Source: Candidatus Gastranaerophilales bacterium (GTDB lineage Bacteria; Cyanobacteriota; Vampirovibrionia; Gastranaerophilales; Gastranaerophilaceae). From it: 7,384 nucleotides of DNA. The notes beneath the pieces are model-generated. The model ran no database searches. It had not been told where the DNA came from and saw only the letters and a list, made by a program, of their open reading frames with translations. Position 1 is the stretch's first letter, and every line of letters starts with the position of its first letter. The DNA lies in contig JAJQHF010000129.1 of the NCBI GenBank assembly GCA_021199975.1, positions 1-7,384 of the forward strand, written 5' to 3'. The position numbers and the translations under genes are program-made. Shown piece by piece: positions 4,870 to 7,384 of this stretch.

Positions 4870-5193
4870 ATGCGAGATGAAATCACAATTACATTAGCAT
4901 TAGACTGCTACATTAATATGTTAGAACTACGCAGGGAGAAGATAGAAAAGAACTTTAACTGGAGCATTCCCAATTTTGTATGGGATTACTTTATTGCATC
5001 AATAGAAGATTATGGATTATACGGCAACGCCGACCCAATGTATATCGTGGATAATATCGCTGTTAATGGCGATTATGGCGATTTTGACATGTATAAAAGA
5101 AAAAACGAATCTGATGAAGCTTTTATAAAACGTGTTCAAGATGACGTTTTATATATCAATCCCGAAAACAGAGAAGTTATATTTAGTTTATAG
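4870..5193 (+). CDS. Hypothetical early protein (107 aa)
   Basis: A 107-residue acidic soluble protein that opens the second early operon. The N-terminal third is helical with many charged residues ('LELRREKIEKNFNW', about 18-31). The middle is rich in Gly, Asp and Tyr ('EDYGLYGNADPMYIVDNIAVNGDYGDFDMY', about 46-75), and a C-terminal helix 'ESDEAFIKRVQDD' (about 80-92) follows. I recognise no domain. AAAGGA (4857-4862) is 7 bases before the ATG, a strong start. It ends with TAG, and the AGGAGG for the next gene overlaps that stop codon, so the two are translationally linked. Its position directly after the repressor-controlled promoter suggests a lysis-lysogeny or early-takeover function, which is inference from place only. 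Confidence 0.75.
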   Translation: MRDEITITLALDCYINMLELRREKIEKNFNWSIPNFVWDYFIASIEDYGLYGNADPMYIVDNIAVNGDYGDFDMYKRKNESDEAFIKRVQDDVLYINPENREVIFSL

Positions 5194-5206
5194 GAGGAAT
5201 TTTAAA

Positions 5207-5386
5207 ATGATTGAGGACATTAAATGCCCATTTTGTGGTTATACGGATGAAGAATGCTATTTTCCTGATTTATATATCGAAGATAAAAAGCAACATAAAC
5301 TGTTGCAAGAATTGCAAAAGCTCGGTTACAACTTAGTAACCTGCGGAATGTGCGGGGAAGTAATTATAACAAAAGAAAATCATTAA
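5207..5386 (+). CDS. Small zinc-ribbon protein (59 aa)
   Basis: A 59-residue protein with two Cys pairs: 'CPFCG' (about 7-11) near the N-terminus and 'CGMCGE' (about 47-52) near the C-terminus, linked by a helix 'KQHKLLQELQKLGY'. The C-x2-C ... C-x2-C layout is a typical treble-clef/zinc-ribbon knuckle pair binding one Zn2+. Such small phage proteins often bind nucleic acid or partner proteins, but the partner is unknown. The ATG at 5207 is chosen over an upstream in-frame start at 5132 because a perfect AGGAGG (5192-5197) precedes it by nine bases, while the upstream start would lie deep inside the preceding gene. 'CPFCG' at the extreme N-terminus also fits this start. Confidence 0.75.
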   Translation: MIEDIKCPFCGYTDEECYFPDLYIEDKKQHKLLQELQKLGYNLVTCGMCGEVIITKENH

Positions 5387-5404
5387 TGGAAAGGTTGATT
5401 AATA

Positions 5405-5629
5405 ATGTTTAAATTTCAAAAAAGTGTACTTTTTCTTGAATACCCTTTTTGTAGGGAATTAGCAAATGAATTAAATATTAATTTCGATGTGGACAAACAC
5501 CAAGGTATTATTACATTTATAGCTGAAAGTGAACAGTTATTGAATTTTTACAAGTATTTAGTATCTCGAATAATAGCAAATATGCAAATGTTACATCATT
5601 GTTACAAAGAAGATTCTGTATGTGCTTAA
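5405..5629 (+). CDS. Hypothetical protein (74 aa) upstream of integrase
   Basis: A 74-residue protein with no recognised family. It begins with a basic, aromatic segment (MFKFQKSVLFLEYPF), continues through a central 'DKHQGIITFIAESEQLLNFYKYL' region that looks like a beta-strand followed by a helix, and ends in a helix with His/Cys residues (HHCYKEDSVC, about 64-73). GGAAAGG (5388-5394) is a good ribosome binding site 10 bases before the ATG. Its 3' end overlaps the integrase start by 10 bases, so it probably feeds ribosomes into int. Small genes immediately next to phage integrases are sometimes excisionases, but no wHTH or MerR-like pattern is visible here, so that is only a positional possibility. 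Confidence 0.65.
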   Translation: MFKFQKSVLFLEYPFCRELANELNINFDVDKHQGIITFIAESEQLLNFYKYLVSRIIANMQMLHHCYKEDSVCA

Positions 5630-6366
5630 TAGATGAATTAAACAATATAAATGAAGTAATGTACAACAATTGTACCTATTATAATGAATTGCGATCAAAA
5701 AGTAATGAATTGGTACAGATTTTCAAAAAGAAGTCTTTGAAAAAATTTAAACAAAAAGATATTGAAAAATACTTAAAAGTTTTAAAAGCAAAAAATAATA
5801 AAGCCACAACAATCAATAATAAGCTTGCATATTTATCAAAATGTTTAAATTATACGGGTATAAAAGTTGTAATTCCTTATCAAAAAACACAAAAAGCAGA
5901 CAAGTCTGTTATCAATAAAAATGACTTCCGAAAAATGCGCCTAACTATGCAAAAAAATAAAGAACTTTATAACTTTAGCTGCATAGCTTATTACACAGGT
6001 CTTAGGGCTAATGAAATTTTAAATATAAGAATGCAACACATAAAAAAAGAAGGTAACAATTATTTTTTAAATTTGTACAACACAAAAAACCATCAAAATA
6101 ATTTTATTCCAATTACAAGGAAGCTAAATTTTATATTCAAAAATTTTCAAGAGTTCACACTTAATTATAAACAAATTCATTATGAATTAAAAAAATTGGA
6201 TGTAACAGCACATCAATTTAGACATACATTTATAACAAACTGCTATGAAAAAGGGCTTGATAGTTTTACGATTATGAAACTAACAAATCAAAAATCATTA
6301 TCAGTACATCAACGTTATGTACACTTACAAAATAAAATGTTGACAACACAAATAAATAAAATTTAA
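5620..6366 (+). CDS. int: Tyrosine recombinase (phage integrase)
   Basis: A 248-residue site-specific recombinase expected to catalyse attP x attB integration and help excision. A helical core-binding (SAM-like) domain occupies about residues 20-90, with 'SLKKFKQKDIEKYLKVLKAK' and 'TTINNKLAYLSKCLNY' helices. The catalytic domain follows: Arg I in 'YYTGLRANEIL' (R129), the beta-hairpin Lys in 'YNTKNHQNN' (K156), 'HQFRHTF' (H198, R201) and the nucleophile in 'QRYVHL' (Y233). At the second His/Trp position, where 'LGH' or 'GGW' is usual, it reads 'TNQ' (Q224). There is no N-terminal arm-binding domain, so it is shorter than lambda Int. The ATG at 5620 (weak AAGAAG upstream) is preferred over a TTG at 5599; both overlap the preceding gene. 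A canonical phage integrase suggests this T7-like element is temperate. Confidence 0.92.
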   Translation: MCLIDELNNINEVMYNNCTYYNELRSKSNELVQIFKKKSLKKFKQKDIEKYLKVLKAKNNKATTINNKLAYLSKCLNYTGIKVVIPYQKTQKADKSVINKNDFRKMRLTMQKNKELYNFSCIAYYTGLRANEILNIRMQHIKKEGNNYFLNLYNTKNHQNNFIPITRKLNFIFKNFQEFTLNYKQIHYELKKLDVTAHQFRHTFITNCYEKGLDSFTIMKLTNQKSLSVHQRYVHLQNKMLTTQINKI

Positions 6367-6380
6367 TAAAGGAGATTAAA

Positions 6381-6572
6381 ATGAGATATTGGTTTATTGA
6401 ATACTTCAAACGACCCAACAATTATGCCAACAAAATAGTAAAAGCAAATACAGCTAAAGAAGCAATTAAAAAAAGCAGATTAAAAAATATTGAAGATATA
6501 AAAGAAATAAATGAAAATAATTTCACAGATGTAAAAAGCTTAATTACAAGATACGAAAAAACTAAATCATAA
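6381..6572 (+). CDS. Hypothetical small basic protein (63 aa)
   Basis: A 63-residue lysine-rich protein. It starts with a beta-like 'MRYWFIEYFKRP', followed by 'NKIVKANTAKEAIKKSRLKNIEDIKEI' (about 17-43), a beta-alpha-beta-like pattern common in very small phage proteins, then a charged helical tail. It is preceded by AAAGGAG with good spacing and lies 14 bases after the integrase stop in the same operon. A basic, DNA-binding accessory role, such as a recombination directionality factor, would be plausible by position and charge, but there is no motif that shows it. Confidence 0.65.
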   Translation: MRYWFIEYFKRPNNYANKIVKANTAKEAIKKSRLKNIEDIKEINENNFTDVKSLITRYEKTKS

Positions 6573-6590
6573 CAAAGAAAGGATTAACAA

Positions 6591-6758
6591 ATGAACAAAG
6601 ATGATTTAATGCTTGAATTGAAAGTAGACCGCCGCTCATTAGCGAAAAAGCTAAACAGTATGTATGATTATTTAATTACAATGATAGTTGAAAAAGATTG
6701 TATAAGCTTGATTGATTCCGAAGGCTGTACAAGATATGAGTTAAATTCAAAAAAATAG
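6591..6758 (+). CDS. Hypothetical small protein (55 aa)
   Basis: A 55-residue protein missed by a longer length cut-off but well supported: AAAGGA (6578-6583) sits 7 bases before the ATG, and the frame runs to a TAG at 6756-6758. The N-terminal half is a charged helix with 'VDRRSLAKKLNSMYDYL' (about 12-28), compatible with a short helix-turn-helix but too short to be sure. The C-terminal half 'CISLIDSEGCTRYEL' looks like a beta-hairpin, so a miniature winged-helix fold is conceivable. If so it would be another regulator or excisionase candidate close to int. That is speculative; the existence of the gene is more secure than any function. Confidence 0.6.
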   Translation: MNKDDLMLELKVDRRSLAKKLNSMYDYLITMIVEKDCISLIDSEGCTRYELNSKK

Positions 6759-6771
6759 AAAAGACTTAATT

Positions 6772-7098
6772 ATGAATAGAATTAATAATTGTATACCAAT
6801 TAACTATGTTCCTAAAGATAGAAAAAGAGTAACCATTAAAATTAAGGTTCAAAATCAACAAGGTGAAGTTCATACCGAAGAAGTTACAGGAAAAAGAGTC
6901 AATATAGACGGGATTGAAACGTTTGTACATAAATCAAAAGACAGAAACGGATATATTGTAACAGATTTTAGAACTGGCTATAGATTAACTTCTATTGACA
7001 GTTTGTCCGATTTAGATAATCTTTCATTTAAAAATGCAATTAATGAATACAACAAACAAACAGCAGGCATACCTACTCTTAATGCAGAAGAAAGATAA
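6772..7098 (+). CDS. Hypothetical protein (108 aa)
   Basis: A 108-residue protein. A basic beta-rich N-terminus ('RKRVTIKIKVQNQQGEVHTEEVTGKRV', about 17-43) leads into 'NIDGIETFVHKSKDRNGYIVTDFRTGYRL' (about 44-72), then an acidic helix 'SIDSLSDLDNLSFKNAINEY'. The strand-rich layout with a conserved-looking 'DFRTGYRL' loop recalls small phage-encoded beta-barrel or sandwich proteins, but no family is recognised. The start has only a modest AAAAGA upstream, 13 bases after the previous stop, so translation may be coupled. It belongs to the same + strand early operon and shows no membrane segment. Confidence 0.65.
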   Translation: MNRINNCIPINYVPKDRKRVTIKIKVQNQQGEVHTEEVTGKRVNIDGIETFVHKSKDRNGYIVTDFRTGYRLTSIDSLSDLDNLSFKNAINEYNKQTAGIPTLNAEER

Positions 7099-7136
7099 AT
7101 TTATCGACTCATAACCAACAACTAAAGGACTTAGCT

Positions 7137-7277
7137 ATGTATGAATTATATGCTTCACAAGGTAACGATATTAAAAAAATAAATACTTTTAATACGGAAA
7201 TTGAAGCCCAAATTAAAGAAATTTTATTTAATAAATTTCTAACAGATAAAAGTTATAAAATATTAAAACTTTTATAA
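7137..7277 (+). CDS. Hypothetical small protein (46 aa)
   Basis: A 46-residue protein, 'MYELYASQGNDIKKINTF...' to '...TDKSYKILKLL'. It is short, but AAAGGA (7124-7129) stands 7 bases from the ATG, the same strong leader used by its neighbours. The pattern (short beta-strand, turn, beta-strand, charged helix, then 'SYKIL') is typical of compact phage early proteins. No family is recognised. It lies 38 bases after the preceding gene and is the last gene visible; the 107 bases after it look regulatory. Confidence 0.55.
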   Translation: MYELYASQGNDIKKINTFNTEIEAQIKEILFNKFLTDKSYKILKLL

Positions 7278-7337
7278 AAAAAATTTTAAGTAAATATAAA
7301 ACTTCTTTGCATCTTGAAAACCTAATAAAAATAACAC

Positions 7338-7384
7338 TTTACAAAGTTAGCTTATATTAGCTTGTATATCCTAGTATATTATAT
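7338..7384 (+). promoter_or_regulatory. Candidate promoter/operator with short tandem repeats
   Basis: After the last gene, TTTACA (7338-7343) is followed by TTAGCTTATA and TTAGCTTGTA (7347-7366, ten-base tandem copies with one difference), then TATCCTAGTA and TATTATAT to the window end. The ten-base period places any bound proteins on one DNA face. This fits a regulated promoter or operator at the start of the next operon, but no gene beyond is visible to confirm it. Confidence 0.3.

Noticed and set aside
5132..5206. Upstream extension of the zinc-ribbon protein
   Set aside because: It overlaps the preceding gene by 62 bases, while an ideal AGGAGG leads into the ATG at 5207.

Overview
The window is a compact, AT-rich stretch of bacteriophage or prophage DNA. 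Genes are short, packed and mostly on the + strand, usually behind AAAGGA/GGAG-type ribosome binding sites. The best-supported identification is the large terminase (1459-3171), which is recognisably a homologue of T7 gp19 along its whole length. It is preceded by a T7-gp18-like small terminase, an Amidase_2 endolysin, a single-span membrane protein (holin/spanin candidate) and a DUF1353 protein. This is the right-hand, late lysis/packaging end of a T7-like podovirus. The amidase (short HWTAG...HYHF spacing, H/H/D zinc ligands) looks more like those of alphaproteobacterial phages than T7 lysozyme itself. A low-GC alphaproteobacterial or other proteobacterial host is therefore a reasonable but unproven guess.

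Layout. 1-155: tail of an upstream gene and a short spacer. 156-3171: five-gene late cassette (DUF1353, membrane protein, amidase, TerS, TerL) with overlaps or tiny gaps. 3172-4131: a 960-bp stretch without a convincing gene but rich in structure. It holds a large hairpin directly after terL, two further imperfect hairpins, a 48-bp-spaced direct repeat, a GC-rich patch in otherwise AT-rich DNA, a consensus DnaA box running into helically phased A-tracts, an AT-rich tract and a promoter-like block. 4132-7277: an early/lysogeny module with two small + genes, a small helix-turn-helix-like repressor candidate on the - strand, then a + strand run of small genes containing a zinc-ribbon protein and a tyrosine integrase. 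7278-7384: an AT-rich end with short tandem repeats.

How it fits together. In virion T7 the terminase gene lies at the right end and early genes at the left end. Here the terminase runs straight into an early/lysogeny module, so the window appears to span the joined ends of the genome (circular form, concatemer, or circularly permuted assembly). The integrase and divergent repressor candidate imply a temperate lifestyle. The junction would be the natural place for replication initiation, packaging recognition and early promoters, and its DNA looks built for such roles. Two promoter/leader blocks (about 4038-4131 and 4768-4869) resemble one another and flank the repressor-candidate region, suggesting co-regulation of two early transcripts. 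The repressor candidate itself seems to be expressed from a promoter placing its start codon at or very near the mRNA 5' end.
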